A stretch of 64,000 nucleotides of DNA from Chryseobacterium ginsenosidimutans (GCF_024807225.1 NZ_JANUCO010000001.1:2666001-2730000); one strand, 5' to 3'; counted from the stretch's first letter, positions 17,518 through 27,282 are shown. Made by a program: numbers and translations. The notes: a model not told the origin generated them from the letters alone.

Positions 17518-18225
17518 TTATTCTTTAATAAATTGATAAGGTTTTTTTCCGTTTACAATCAAAATATATTGACCGACCGCGAAATTCTGTGTATCGATTT
17601 TTACTTTTTTATCCGCGCTTTTGCCTTCATAAACCAGTTGTCCAATCATGTTGAAAACCTTTACAGAAAGATCGTTTTCAATATTTTCTAGGGTTAAAAT
17701 TTCTTTTACAGGATTTGGATAGATTAAGAGTGATTGTTGCAGATTATTTTCTTTAATACCAAGAAAAGAGGCATTGTTGTAATAGATTTTATTGCCTGTA
17801 CTGGGATTTGTTATGATAAGTGTTTTGTAAGTCCCACCATTATTGATGATCTGATAATTAAATACTGTTCCTGAAACCGAATTAAAAAAGAAATCGCAGT
17901 TTTTTTGATCATAATCTTGAGCCGCCGCCGCGTTTGTACCATTATATATGGCCAATGTACATCCGCCACCTTGTCTGGTAAAACTATCTGCTGTCGTAGA
18001 AAATGTAATCGTAGATCCCGCTGTATTATAATATGCGGAATTGAAGTTATAGCTATTTCCAGAATTCATAAACTTAGAAGTGCCGATAGCAAGCTGCATG
18101 ACAGGACTAGTCGTCGTTTGATTACTGATAGTCATTTGGGAAATATACCAGTCATTGTTCAATAATTCTGCATTTTGCGCAAACAAAGATCCGCTGAAGA
18201 GTAAAAAGAATAAAGTTTTTTTCAT
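17518..18225 (-). CDS. Secreted protein with T9SS sorting domain
   Basis: 235 residues with signal peptide MKKTLFFLLFSGSLFAQ. Residues about 20-150 form a compact beta-rich domain (LLNNDWYISQMTISNQTTTS; GGGCTLAIYNG; YDQKNCDFFF) that looks lipocalin- or META-like: a barrel measuring the level of something in the NDWYISQ style of Bacteroidota proteins. The C-terminal 80 residues (LLIYPNPVKEILTLENIEND to YQFIKE) are a type A T9SS domain. Function unknown. A TAnnTTTG box lies 13 nt before the ATG. Confidence 0.83.
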   Translation of the reverse strand: MKKTLFFLLFSGSLFAQNAELLNNDWYISQMTISNQTTTSPVMQLAIGTSKFMNSGNSYNFNSAYYNTAGSTITFSTTADSFTRQGGGCTLAIYNGTNAAAAQDYDQKNCDFFFNSVSGTVFNYQIINNGGTYKTLIITNPSTGNKIYYNNASFLGIKENNLQQSLLIYPNPVKEILTLENIENDLSVKVFNMIGQLVYEGKSADKKVKIDTQNFAVGQYILIVNGKKPYQFIKE

Positions 18226-18238
18226 GATTAATTTTTTT

Positions 18239-18246
18239 CAAAAATA
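18239..18246 (-). promoter_or_regulatory. TAnnTTTG promoter box of the T9SS gene
   Basis: TATTTTTG on the minus strand, 13 nt before the ATG at 18225. Confidence 0.6.
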
Positions 18247-18345
18247 TAAAAATAAACTTGGTTTATAAAGTGAAACCACCTCCACAATAGAAGATGGCTT
18301 TTAAGTTTATATTAAATTTCGCTTTAATTAATAAATTCTTTAATT

Positions 18346-18676
18346 TTAATGTGAAGAAACTGCCTTCAATCCAACAACAGAACCAATTAAAGTTACGATA
18401 AAGAAAACCCTCCAGAAACTTACCGGATCTTTAAAGAAGAAAATTCCCATTAAAACGGTTTCCGACGGCTCCGATTCCCGTCCAGACTGCATAAGCCGTT
18501 CCGATGGGTAAAGTTTGTGTTGCTTTGATCAATAAAAGCATACTGACTGTTAAGGAGATCAGGAAACCAGCAAACCAAAAGTACATCGTTGTTCCGCTTG
18601 TTTCTTTTACTTTTCCTAAACAAGATGCAAAAGCCACTTCAAATAATCCTGCAATAACTAAGATAATCCAATTCAT
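18346..18676 (-). pseudogene. Small multidrug resistance (SMR/SugE-type) exporter, frameshifted
   Basis: Reads 81 codons and then stops; removing one base at GGTTTCC (plus strand 18457-18463) restores a 109-residue protein, the normal SMR length. The restored C-terminus reads GTVLMGIFFFKDPVSFWRVF and continues into a fourth membrane helix ending KAVSSH. It has four predicted helices, the essential membrane Glu13 (GLFEVAFA) and the family signature IGTAYAVWTGIGAVG. SMR dimers exchange protons for quaternary cations or guanidinium; the subtype is not decided. One of ten genes sharing the same indel context. Confidence 0.82.
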
Positions 18677-18708
18677 TTTTCTTTATTTTCTGCTGCAAAG
18701 TTCAGGAT

Positions 18709-19035
18709 TTAAGAACGATTAAAATTTTACAATTGTTAAAAAATAAAAATATTTTCTTGAAACTGAAAGTTTTTATATCAAAAGACGTAAGGTCTCTTTC
18801 AAAAGGAATCTGTTATTCTTTCTAACGCAAAGATTATATTTACATTCCGCATTATTTTAGAAGGCAAAGGCAAATAAATTTGCTTCGTGAAGCGTGAAAA
18901 CAATACTTCATCAAATCAACTTGTTGATTCATCTTGGCTCACTTCAATTAAGTAATATTGAATTAAAGCTTTGCGTTAAAAAAATTAGTAGTGTTTTTTT
19001 TAAAATTTTAGAATCAAATTTAAAAAAGCTCTTAA
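18709..19035 (-). repeat. MITE-like dispersed element, copy 1 (degenerate)
   Basis: About 327 bp, matching the reverse complement of the element at 61181-61524. Matching blocks include TATCAAAAGAC, TAACGCAAAG, ATTACATTCCGCATTATTTTA-type core, GCTTCGTGAAGCGTG, AATCAACTTGTTGATT and CTTTGCGTTA. An inner unit, 18823-18978, is bounded by inverted TAACGCAAAG/CTTTGCGTTA. No coding capacity. With the tandem array it fills the 448-bp gap between the SMR and Crp-type genes. Confidence 0.7.
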
Positions 19036-19041
19036 TTTTCA

Positions 19042-19129
19042 ACACTAAAACACTAAAACACTAAAACACTAAAACACTAAAACACTAAAACACTAAAACA
19101 CTAAAACACTAAAACACTAAAACACTAAA
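19042..19129. repeat. Perfect 8-bp tandem repeat, 11 units
   Basis: Eleven exact copies of ACACTAAA. The last unit contains the stop codon of the minus-strand Crp-type gene (TAG at 19127-19125). On the minus strand each unit is TTTAGTGT, so a TAG recurs every 8 nt in rotating frames. Confidence 0.92.
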
Positions 19130-19691
19130 ACCTAATCTCCGCCCGAATCCTGCTCAAACTCACCTGTGTAATTCCCAGATACGAAGCAATATGCCCAAGC
19201 TGAACCCGTTTCAGAAGATCAGGTTTATCCTTCATCAGATCTTTGTATCGTTCCAAAGCGGTTTTAAACTGTCTTGAAATAATCAATTCTTCTGTTTTCA
19301 CCAGTTCTCTTTCTGCAAATTTTCTCCCCCAATTGGCAATATGAATATCTTCGTTGAATAATTTTCTAAGACTTTCGGTTTCTAGTTTATACAATTCACA
19401 GTCTTCGAGAAGTTCGATGTTTTCGTAACCGGGTTTGTCTTCCACATAACTTTTCATAGAAACCACAGGTTCGCCTTCTTTTCCGAACCAAAACGTAATC
19501 TCTTTATCTTCCGCAGAAGCATAAGCGCGAACGATTCCCTTTTTTATAAAATAAATATGAGGAACAATTGTATCAGCACGCATCAGACAAAGGTTTTTCG
19601 GATGAGAAACTTCAGTGATGTATTTTTCTAAATTCTTTTTTGAATTTTCGGGTAGTATATAAATAGCATCAAGAATTTGGTCGATTTCCAT
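19125..19691 (-). CDS. Crp/Fnr-family transcriptional regulator
   Basis: 188 residues. N-terminal cyclic-nucleotide-binding-like beta-roll (CLMRADTIVPHIYFIKKGIV, ITFWFGKEGEPVVS), a dimer helix, and a C-terminal winged helix ending in VQLGHIASYLGITQVSLSRI. No Fnr-type Cys cluster is seen, so the effector is unknown. Bacteroidota members of this type usually regulate adjacent stress or transport genes. The stop codon lies inside a tandem repeat array. No TAnnTTTG box is seen upstream. Confidence 0.85.
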   Translation of the reverse strand: MEIDQILDAIYILPENSKKNLEKYITEVSHPKNLCLMRADTIVPHIYFIKKGIVRAYASAEDKEITFWFGKEGEPVVSMKSYVEDKPGYENIELLEDCELYKLETESLRKLFNEDIHIANWGRKFAERELVKTEELIISRQFKTALERYKDLMKDKPDLLKRVQLGHIASYLGITQVSLSRIRAEIRF

Positions 19692-19797
19692 ATCAATTCA
19701 GGTAGGTTTGTTTTAAAATTAACAGTTTTAAGGATATAAAGAAAGAAAATATTCCAACAAGGTTTTGAATTAATTTTCATTTTAATTAAATTTAAAG

Positions 19798-19813
19798 GGT
19801 AAAACGTTTAACC
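19798..19813. promoter_or_regulatory. LacI-type operator-like palindrome
   Basis: GGTAAAACGTTTAACC, palindromic but for one position pair, with the AAACGTTT centre common in LacI-family sites. It lies in the 344-bp gap between the Crp-type and LacI genes, about 210 bp before the LacI promoter. Candidate only; I see nothing else in the gap besides the LacI promoter. Confidence 0.45.
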
Positions 19814-20008
19814 AAAAATTAGATTAAGTCCAAGTTATTATTAATATTGAATTCATATTGTGTTTAAAGCAGATGTGATAATATTTTTAAATATTTGATT
19901 TATAGGAGTTTAAATTATTTTATTTTTCGGTTTAAAAAATTGCGAAACTACAATTATTTTTTACATAGCCAAAAAAATGAAGCTATTGTTTTTATATCTT
20001 TAATGAAA

Positions 20009-20016
20009 TATTTTTG
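20009..20016 (+). promoter_or_regulatory. TAnnTTTG promoter box of the LacI gene
   Basis: TATTTTTG with an upstream TTG at 19986-19988 about 20 nt away, the expected -33/-7 spacing; 19 nt before the ATG at 20036. Confidence 0.65.
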
Positions 20017-20035
20017 CTGCAAAGTCTAAAAAATT

Positions 20036-21034
20036 ATGAAACGAGCTTCTATTAAAGACATAGCAAGAATCGCAGAAGTATCTGTCGCCACAGTTTCCTA
20101 TGTTCTCAATAAAAAAGAGGGAAGCCGCATTAGTGAAGCCACGAAAAAGAAAATTCTTGAAGTAGCAAAAAACATCAATTATATTCCCAATAAAATAGCC
20201 AAAAGCTTGAAAATGAGTAAAAGCAAGCTGATCGGTTTAATTGTCGCAGACATATCGAACGACTTTTATTCTAACATTGCGAGAAGCATTGAAGACGAAG
20301 CGATGAAGCTGGGATATACACTTTTGATCGGAAGTTGCGACGAAAATCCAGAAAAATTCAGAAAGCTTACAGAATTATTTTCTGAGCAGCAGGTTGACGG
20401 AATGATTATCGCACCGGTTATGGATTCTGATGAAGCTATCAACAAATTAATCAACGAAGAATATCCCATTGTAACGATCGATCGTTATCTGAAAAATGTA
20501 AGTCTTCCGGGCGTTATGATCAATAATTCGGAGATTTCAGAATATATTTGCGATCATTTGGTTAAAAAAAATTTTGATGAAATTATCTATGTTGGTTATG
20601 ATACGCAACTTCCGCACTTGCTTGACAGACAGGATGGTTTCGACAAAAGAATTACAAAATCAAAGGTTTCTTCAAAAACGATTTTAATTGGAATTCATAA
20701 TATTACAGAAGAAGTTCACGCAAAACTAAAGGAGAATCTGGATCTTTCGAAAAAAACGGCGATTTATTTTTCCAGTAATAAATTAGGAATTGCCGGTCTT
20801 AGATATCTGATAGACAACAATATCAATGTTCCGCAGGATGTTTCATTGGTTGCTTTTGATGAAACGGAAGCGTATTATCTTTTCCCTGCCGAAGTAAGTT
20901 TTATCCAGCAGCCTTTGATCGATATGGCTAAAGAATCTGTTAAACTTATTGATAACCAGATAAATAATTATACACCAAACGGAAAACGAGTGACTTTTCA
21001 TGCCAAATTTATGGAGAGAAGTTCTGTAAAATAA
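20036..21034 (+). CDS. LacI-family transcriptional regulator
   Basis: 332 residues. N-terminal HTH and hinge helix (ASIKDIARIAEVSVATVSYV, then NKIAKSLKMSKS), followed by a periplasmic-binding-protein-like sugar domain (LIGLIVADISNDFYSNIARS; QQVDGMIIAP; DVSLVAFDE). It lies 27 bp upstream of a fructokinase-like gene on the same strand, so it probably controls sugar catabolism with that kinase as co-transcribed target. The effector sugar is not evident. Confidence 0.93.
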   Translation: MKRASIKDIARIAEVSVATVSYVLNKKEGSRISEATKKKILEVAKNINYIPNKIAKSLKMSKSKLIGLIVADISNDFYSNIARSIEDEAMKLGYTLLIGSCDENPEKFRKLTELFSEQQVDGMIIAPVMDSDEAINKLINEEYPIVTIDRYLKNVSLPGVMINNSEISEYICDHLVKKNFDEIIYVGYDTQLPHLLDRQDGFDKRITKSKVSSKTILIGIHNITEEVHAKLKENLDLSKKTAIYFSSNKLGIAGLRYLIDNNINVPQDVSLVAFDETEAYYLFPAEVSFIQQPLIDMAKESVKLIDNQINNYTPNGKRVTFHAKFMERSSVK

Positions 21035-21061
21035 ATTTTAAATTAATGCATAAATGATGTA

Positions 21062-21965
21062 ATGATGACAGATAAAAATTCTTATATAGTATGTTTTGGG
21101 GAGGTTTCTTTGGGATATTTTCCCTGAAGGTTCGAGAGCAGGAGGAGCGCCGTTTAACGTTGCTTATAACGTTCACAAAATGGGTATTGATGTCAATATG
21201 CTCAGCAAAATAGGAAATGACGAATTAGGAAAAAAATTAACCGATCAGATAAAAAGCTGGGAAATTTCTACCGATTATATTCAGGTTGACGAAAAATATC
21301 CTACAAGTACGGTAATTGCAAAAATTGATGAACATAATGAAGCAACGTATGAAATCATCAATAACGTAGCCTGGGATTTTATAGAATTTCTTCCCGAGCA
21401 TAAAGAATTGGTTTCTAATGCGGAAGCTTTTGTTTTCGGAAGTCTGTCTGCAAGAAATGAGAAATCCAAAGAAACCTTGCTTCAATTATTAGAATTTGCA
21501 AAGCTTAAGATTTTTGATGTTAATTTCAGACCGCCGTTTACAGAGGTGGAATTAATTAAAACTCTTTTGCAAAAAGCCGACATCGTTAAAATGAATAAAG
21601 CCGAGTTGAAACAAATTCTTGAGTTTATTGGAAAAGAATATAATAACGAAGAAGAGAGTGTGGCATTTCTTCAAAATCATTTCGATATTAAAGAAGTCAT
21701 TTTAACAAAAGGAAGTAAAGGTGCGAAATATTTTGTAGGAGATAAAAATTACAGCTTCGAAGCCGTTCCGATTACCGTTGCCGATACCGTGGGAAGCGGA
21801 GATGCCTTTCTTTCAGGATTTATTTCAAAAAGAATTAAAAATGAAAATCCGGAAGAGATTATAAAACAGTCCATTTCTTTGGGAGCATTTATCACTTCAA
21901 AATCAGGAGCTTGTCCGGATTATGAGTATTCGGAATTTGAAAATTTTAAAAATCAGAAATTTTAG
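21062..21965 (+). pseudogene. PfkB-family carbohydrate (fructo)kinase, frameshifted near the N-terminus
   Basis: An ATG at 21062/21065 opens a frame reading MTDKNSYIVCFGEV; one T too many in GGTTTCT (21103-21109) throws it out of frame. Removing it gives FGEVLWDIFPEGSRAGGAPF and a 300-residue kinase, the family norm. The second frame alone would have to start at an internal TTG (21096). PfkB signatures: the N-terminal GGAPFNVAYN substrate region and the C-terminal DTVGSGDAFLSGFI with catalytic Asp. The product would be sugar phosphate (likely fructose 6-phosphate). Follows lacI directly. Confidence 0.85.
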
Positions 21966-21994
21966 TTTTGAAATTGGTTTACACTTTTTTATTT

Positions 21995-22112
21995 GAAGCT
22001 TTTTCCTGCTTTCCGCACTCGCTATTTTGAGTTATTTTCGGCGCGACGGCAAAGCCGCCGCGCCAAAAATAACTCAAAATGAGCTCAAACAATCGCTGCA
22101 ATCAGGGCTAGG
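21995..22112 (+). repeat. Composite module copy with long hairpin
   Basis: Begins GAAGCTTTTTCCTGCTTTCCG and ends GCAATCAGGGCTAGG. The middle is a hairpin, 22024-22050 with 22054-22080, with only two mismatches (39/65 and 46/58 in the last digits) and an AAA loop. Related modules occur at 28743, 44396 (inverted) and 48953. Confidence 0.65.
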
Positions 22113-22152
22113 AATTTTGTTGTTTTTTCAACATTGGAAATAAAACACAAGG

Positions 22153-22234
22153 TTTGTCATTCCGCAGGAATCTAAGCAAAGTTTTAGAAAGTAGTATGGA
22201 AGGATTCGCGCCTAGATTCCTGCGGAATGACAAA
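22153..22234. repeat. TTTGTCATTCC inverted-repeat element, copy 1
   Basis: Arms 22153-22174 and 22213-22234 are a perfect 22-bp inverted repeat (TTTGTCATTCCGCAGGAATC then TA) around a 38-bp spacer. Confidence 0.85.
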
Positions 22235-22559
22235 TATTGTGGAAAGCTATGAAATAAAAGTAGTGTATTTCTTCATACTAACTCTTGGATTATCTCTATG
22301 AAATTTTAAATCAAGTCGAGAAGAAAAAAGTAAAGACAAGCTGTTTAAAGTAAAATTAATTTACAATAAAACGGTAGAAATTTTATCTTTGATAAAATCC
22401 TTGCGTCTTAAAAACATTGCTCTACATATTATTTTGCGTCTTTGCGATTTCCAACTCTTAAAATAAAAATTTAAATAAATTCACAGATAATTTAAGACCC
22501 TTTTCAGTTTTTGGAAGGGCTTTTTTTATGAATTCACCGAAAGACCAGATTTGTTTTAG

Positions 22560-22567
22560 TAACTTTG
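22560..22567 (+). promoter_or_regulatory. TAnnTTTG promoter box of era
   Basis: TAACTTTG, 21 nt before the ATG at 22589. Confidence 0.65.
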
Positions 22568-22588
22568 CACTTTGTAATATTATTTTTT

Positions 22589-23464
22589 ATGCACAAAGCA
22601 GGATTTGTAAATATAGTTGGGAAGCCAAACGCCGGAAAATCTACCTTATTAAACCAATTGATGGGGGAGAAACTGGCAATTGTAACACAAAAGGCTCAAA
22701 CAACACGTCACAGAATTTTTGGGATTTATAATGAAGAAGACTTACAGATCGTATTTTCAGACACTCCGGGAGTGCTTGATCCGAAATACGGTTTACAGGA
22801 AAAAATGATGGATTTTGTAAAGGATTCTTTACAGGATGCAGACGTTTTTTTGTTCATTGTAGATGTTACCGATAAGGCTGAACCTTCAGAATTTTTAATT
22901 GATAAACTAAATAAAATCCCGGTTCCGGTTTTACTTTTATTAAACAAAGTAGATCAGACGAATCAGGAAGGTCTTGAAAAATTGGTGGAAATATGGCACG
23001 AAAGAATTGCGAAGGCTGAAATTTTGCCTATTTCTGCGTTAAATGCTTTCAATACGGATATTATTTTGCCTAAATTGAAATCAATGCTTCCTGAAAGTCC
23101 AGCTTACTACGACAAAGATCAGTATACGGATAAGCCTGAAAGATTTTTCGTAAATGAAGCTATTCGTGAGAAAATTTTGTTGAATTACGATAAAGAAATT
23201 CCATATTCTGTAGAAGTTGTTACCGAACAATTCAAGGAAAAAGAGGGAATTATTTTCATCGATTCTATTATTTATGTAGAAAGAGACACTCAGAAAGGGA
23301 TTATCATCGGGCATAAAGGAGAAGCCATCAAAAAAGTAGGAACAGAATCAAGGATAGATCTTGAGAAATTCTTTAGCAAAAAAATTCACTTAAATCTTTT
23401 CGTAAAAGTGAAAAAAGACTGGAGAAAAAACGACAGAGATTTGAAAAATTTTGGGTACAGATAG
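22589..23464 (+). CDS. era: GTPase Era
   Basis: 291 residues from the ATG at 22589; a TTG eight codons upstream overlaps the promoter box. Ras-like G domain: G1 VGKPNAGKST, G2 region TTRHRIFGIY, G3 DTPGVLDP, G4 LLNKVDQ, G5 ISALN. The C-terminal KH domain (IREKILLNYDKEIPYSVEVV; GIIIGHKGEAIKKVG) binds the 3' end of 16S rRNA for 30S assembly. Confidence 0.96.
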   Translation: MHKAGFVNIVGKPNAGKSTLLNQLMGEKLAIVTQKAQTTRHRIFGIYNEEDLQIVFSDTPGVLDPKYGLQEKMMDFVKDSLQDADVFLFIVDVTDKAEPSEFLIDKLNKIPVPVLLLLNKVDQTNQEGLEKLVEIWHERIAKAEILPISALNAFNTDIILPKLKSMLPESPAYYDKDQYTDKPERFFVNEAIREKILLNYDKEIPYSVEVVTEQFKEKEGIIFIDSIIYVERDTQKGIIIGHKGEAIKKVGTESRIDLEKFFSKKIHLNLFVKVKKDWRKNDRDLKNFGYR

Positions 23465-23531
23465 ACTAAAAAGCTCTTAAAGGCGTTCTATTAAAAGATT
23501 TTTATTATCTTTAAATTTAAATCCTTGCCCA

Positions 23532-23963
23532 ATGAACTATTTGAACTCAACAAATTCTAATTCGGTTTTAAAAGATATTGTTTTACTGCTTGTGAGAGTA
23601 TTTATTGGTTTTGCCATGTTGTCTCACGGGTTTCCGAAACTACAAATGTTGTTGGAAGGTGGTAAGATCGATTTCTTCGACTTTTTAGGAATGGGATCAC
23701 AAATTACATTGGGTCTTACCGTTTTTGCAGAATTTGTTTGTTCGATTTTTCTCATTTTAGGACTTTTTTCAAGAATTGCTTTAGGATTTTTGATCTTTAC
23801 GATGATTATTGCAGGATTTGTAGTTCATGGAGCAGATCCTTTTGCAAAACAGGAAATGAGCATGATTTATCTCTCTGTTTATCTTCTTCTGATCATTTTC
23901 GGAGCCGGAAAAGTCTCTGTAGATTATATGATTGAGAAGAGAAGACGAGCCAATGACTGGTAA
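23532..23963 (+). CDS. DoxX-family membrane protein
   Basis: 143 residues with four predicted membrane helices (starting about 15, 60, 85 and 115). DoxX features: VRVFIGFAMLSHGFPKL near the N-terminus, EFVCSIFLILGLFSRIAL, and VHGADPFAKQEMSMIYL. DoxX-like proteins associate with thiosulfate:quinone reductase or oxidative-stress complexes; the role here is unknown. Follows era by 67 bp and may be co-transcribed; a terminator follows. Confidence 0.85.
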   Translation: MNYLNSTNSNSVLKDIVLLLVRVFIGFAMLSHGFPKLQMLLEGGKIDFFDFLGMGSQITLGLTVFAEFVCSIFLILGLFSRIALGFLIFTMIIAGFVVHGADPFAKQEMSMIYLSVYLLLIIFGAGKVSVDYMIEKRRRANDW

Positions 23964-23982
23964 TTAATTTTAAAATATAAAT

Positions 23983-24010
23983 AAAAGTAGCGAGTTTTTT
24001 TGCTACTTTT
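23983..24010 (+). terminator. Terminator after the DoxX gene
   Basis: Nine-bp stem AAAAGTAGC/GCTACTTTT (23983-23991, 24002-24010), 10-nt loop, then T-run. Confidence 0.75.
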
Positions 24011-24054
24011 TTTATGTCTTTAATTTTCATTAAATTCGTGAAAATCGAAATATC

Positions 24055-26458
24055 ATGAAAATTAAATTAACGATATGTCTTCTTGCGTTTCTCAATTTCT
24101 ACGAAGCTCAGGAAAGTATTACCTACCAAAAACCATCTGCGGAAATCCTTACACTTGCCGATTACGAAAGACCTCCAAGTGTTTTAATGAACAGTAAAAA
24201 AGACTGGATTCTTTTCACATACCGACCAACTTACAAAACATTGGAAGATCTTAGTCAGCAAGAAATGAAACTGGGAGGATTAAGGATAAATCCGGTGACG
24301 AATATTTCAAGTACGGCAACTTATTCTAATAATCTGAAGGTTAGAAAGCTTAATGATAAAACTGAAGTTCAGGTTAAGAATCTGCCTTCAAACCCGAAAA
24401 TTACCTATACTTCATTTTCTCCGGATGAAAAGAAATTAGCTTTCACGAATACAACAAATAAAGGAGTTGAACTCTGGATCGTTGATCTGGAAACGGCTAC
24501 AGCAAAGAAAATTACTTCAGATAATTTAAATGCAAATTTGGGAAGTCCGTATGTCTGGAACAAAGATTCTCAGAATTTATTGATTAAAACACTTCCTCAA
24601 AACAGAGCGACTTTAATAGATTCCAGCAAAGATCTTCCGACCGGACCGATTGTTTCAACTGCTGATGGGAAAGTTTCGCAAAACAGAACGTATCAGGATC
24701 TTTTGAAAAACCCGCAAGATGAAAAGAATTTTGAAATACTTACCGCTTCCGAAATTTATAACGTTGATCTTAATGGAAGCTTAAAAAAGATAAAAGATCA
24801 GGATTTATATTCGGGGTTAAGTTTTTCTCCGGACGGAAATTATTTAATGGCAACGACGATCAAAAAACCATTTTCTTACATCGTTCCTTTAAACAGATTT
24901 CCAATGACGACAACGGTTTATGATATGAACGGAAATGTTGTAAAAGTTGTTAATGAAATTCCGTTGAATGAAATTATGCCGAAAGGTTTTTCATCGGTAA
25001 GAAACCGGAAAAAGAGATATGGGATGGAGAAGCGATTTGCCCGCAACGTTGGTGTTTGCAGAAGCTCTAGATGGAGGAGATCAATCGAAGACAGCCGATT
25101 ACAGAGATGAAATTTTCACTTGGGAAGCTCCGTTTAACAATGCTCCGAAATCATTTTTTAAGACAAAACAAAGATATGAAGAGGTAAGCTGGACGAACGA
25201 TCATTACGCAATTGTTTCCGAAGGTTGGTACGATACAAGAAATACAAAGGCTTTTTTGGTTGACCTTAATAACGGCGAATCAAAAGTAATTGATGACCGA
25301 AATTATCAGGATGTTTACAGCGATCCGGGGAATTTCAATACCACAAAAAATCAGTACGGAAGATATGTCGTTGATATGAAAGGAGGAAAGTCGTACCTGA
25401 TCGGAGCGGGTTTTACAAAAGACGGACAACATCCTTTTATCGATGAAATGGATATGAAAACGCTGAAGAAAAAGAGATTATACACTTCTAATCTTAAAAA
25501 TGCCAAAGAAGAAATTATTGATATTTTAAATCCGGCGAAAGGAGAGATTTTAACGACTCAACAGTCATCAAGTCAATATCCGAATTATTTTAAAAAGAAT
25601 ATTAAATCTAATAAAACGGAAACGGTAACCAATTTCGCCAATCCTTTTGAAAGCATTAAAGATGTTTATAAAGAAGTGATTATGTACAAAAGAAATGATG
25701 GCGTAACGTTAACGGGAACACTTTATCTTCCTGCAAACTACGACAGAAAAACAAAAACAGAAAAATTGCCATTGCTGATCTGGGCTTATCCAACAGAATA
25801 TAAAGACAAAAATACGGCGGGACAAAACACGCAAAATCCGAACGATTTTACATTCCCTTATTACGGATCGTTTGTGTATTGGACGACAAAAGGATATGCC
25901 GTTTTAGACGATGCCGCATTCCCGATCATCGGAGAAGGAAAAACAGAACCGAATGATACTTTCATCCCACAATTGGTTGCTAATGCAGAAGCCGCGATTA
26001 ATGCAGTCGATCAGTTAGGATATATCGACAGAAAAAAAGTAGCTGTCGGAGGACATTCTTACGGTGCTTTTATGACCGCGAATCTTTTGACCCATTCTAA
26101 GCTTTTCGCGTGCGGAATTGCCAGAAGTGGAGCGTATAACAGAACTTTAACACCGTTTGGTTTCCAAAGTGAGCAAAGAAATTACTGGGACGTTCCGGAA
26201 ATTTATAATACGATGTCGCCCTTCATGAATGCTGATAAAATGAAAACCCCGCTGTTGTTGGTTCATGGTGATGCAGACAACAATCCGGGAACTTTCACCT
26301 TGCAGACAGAAAGATATTTTCAGGCTTTGAAAAACTTGGGAGCACCTGTAAAAATGGTTCTTTTACCTAAAGAAGCTCACGGATACGTTGCTAAAGAGAA
26401 TATTCTGCATTTGCTTTGGGAACAGGATCAGTTTTTGGAAAAATGCTTGAAGAAATAA
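24055..26458 (+). pseudogene. S9-family prolyl oligopeptidase-like peptidase, frameshifted
   Basis: First frame 24055-25110, second 25019-26458. Removing one A in AGAAACC (25000-25006) joins them as SSVRTGKRDMGWRSDLP and gives an 800-residue protein. Signal peptide MKIKLTICLLAFLNFYEAQ. N-terminal beta-propeller (TYTSFSPDEKKLAFTN; LSFSPDGNYLMATT) and a C-terminal alpha/beta hydrolase with nucleophile Ser in GGHSYGAFMT, Asp in HGDADNNPG and His in KEAHGYV. LLIWAYPTEYKD and VLDDAAFPIIGEG are typical of the secreted glutamyl-peptidase-like S9 group. Same indel context as nine other genes. Confidence 0.87.
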
Positions 26459-26470
26459 TAATTTAATAGT

Positions 26471-26498
26471 AAACTCGCTCTTTTTGAGCGAGTTTTTT
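26471..26498 (+). terminator. Terminator after the S9 peptidase
   Basis: Ten-bp perfect stem AAACTCGCTC/GAGCGAGTTT, T5 loop, then T-run. Confidence 0.88.
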
Positions 26499-26535
26499 GT
26501 TATTTTCAAAGTTTAAAACAATAACCTCTATTTAA

Positions 26536-27282
26536 ATGAAAATATTAATTTTTCTAACATTTTTTCCTTTTTTTATTTTCGGACAATTATCACCAAAAGT
26601 AAATCGATTGTATAAGCAAATAGCTAAAAGTAAAATAGCTGAAGGTAAAAATATAAGTGTTGACGGACATGAAAGTGAACTGTATAAAATTCATGAAAAA
26701 ATGGATAAAATAGCAACAGATCAAGAAATAGAATATATTGCTTTTCATGGAAATCCTGTAAATAAGTACTATGCGACAAATATTCTTTTTAAGAAGAAGT
26801 CTAAATCATTAGAAAAATTATTTAAAAATTATCTTAAAAATAAAGATTCTGTAGAAGTTTTAAGAGGATGTCTTAGGGGAATTTCTCATATGGATTATGA
26901 AATTTATACAAGAGTGACTTTTGAAAAACAAATCATCAATCAGGCAGACTGGGAGAAGAAGTGGAAAGACAGCATGATCATTAATAAAAAGGAAAATACT
27001 CCTGAATATTTAAATGGAGTTGATATATTAAATACAGAAACGAAGTGGACCAATAAAGAAATAGATTCATTGGTTTGTAAGCTGGATGAGATTATTTTAG
27101 ACAATCAGGAATCTTCAAAAAAACTTATTGATTTAATCTGTGCATATCATTTATATGAAAATGTAAAAGTGCCTTACTACGAAAAAATTGCTTATTTCGA
27201 AAAAAGATATAATTCCCAGTATATTAAAAAATATCTAAATTTTTGCAGATATGGAATACGAGAAAAGGCTATTGATTTTTAA
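26536..27282 (+). CDS. Hypothetical exported helical protein
   Basis: 248 residues with signal peptide MKILIFLTFFPFFIFGQ. The rest is Lys/Glu/Ile-rich and helical. FHGNPVNKYYATNILFKKKS and SVEVLRGCLRG suggest HEAT-like helical repeats, but this is weak. No catalytic motif. Codon use is more AT-rich than its neighbours. Not recognised. Confidence 0.65.
   Translation: MKILIFLTFFPFFIFGQLSPKVNRLYKQIAKSKIAEGKNISVDGHESELYKIHEKMDKIATDQEIEYIAFHGNPVNKYYATNILFKKKSKSLEKLFKNYLKNKDSVEVLRGCLRGISHMDYEIYTRVTFEKQIINQADWEKKWKDSMIINKKENTPEYLNGVDILNTETKWTNKEIDSLVCKLDEIILDNQESSKKLIDLICAYHLYENVKVPYYEKIAYFEKRYNSQYIKKYLNFCRYGIREKAIDF

Larger units (their letters stand above)
21966..22588. other. Gene-free repeat island before era
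   Basis: 623 bp without a convincing ORF. It holds a composite repeat module (21995-22112, including a near-perfect 27-bp hairpin), a TTTGTCATTCC inverted repeat (22153-22234) and the era promoter. The remainder (about 22260-22500) is AT-rich with no feature I can name. Confidence 0.65.

Noticed and set aside
19042..19129. Array considered as CRISPR
   Set aside because: Unit is 8 bp with no spacers; a simple tandem repeat.
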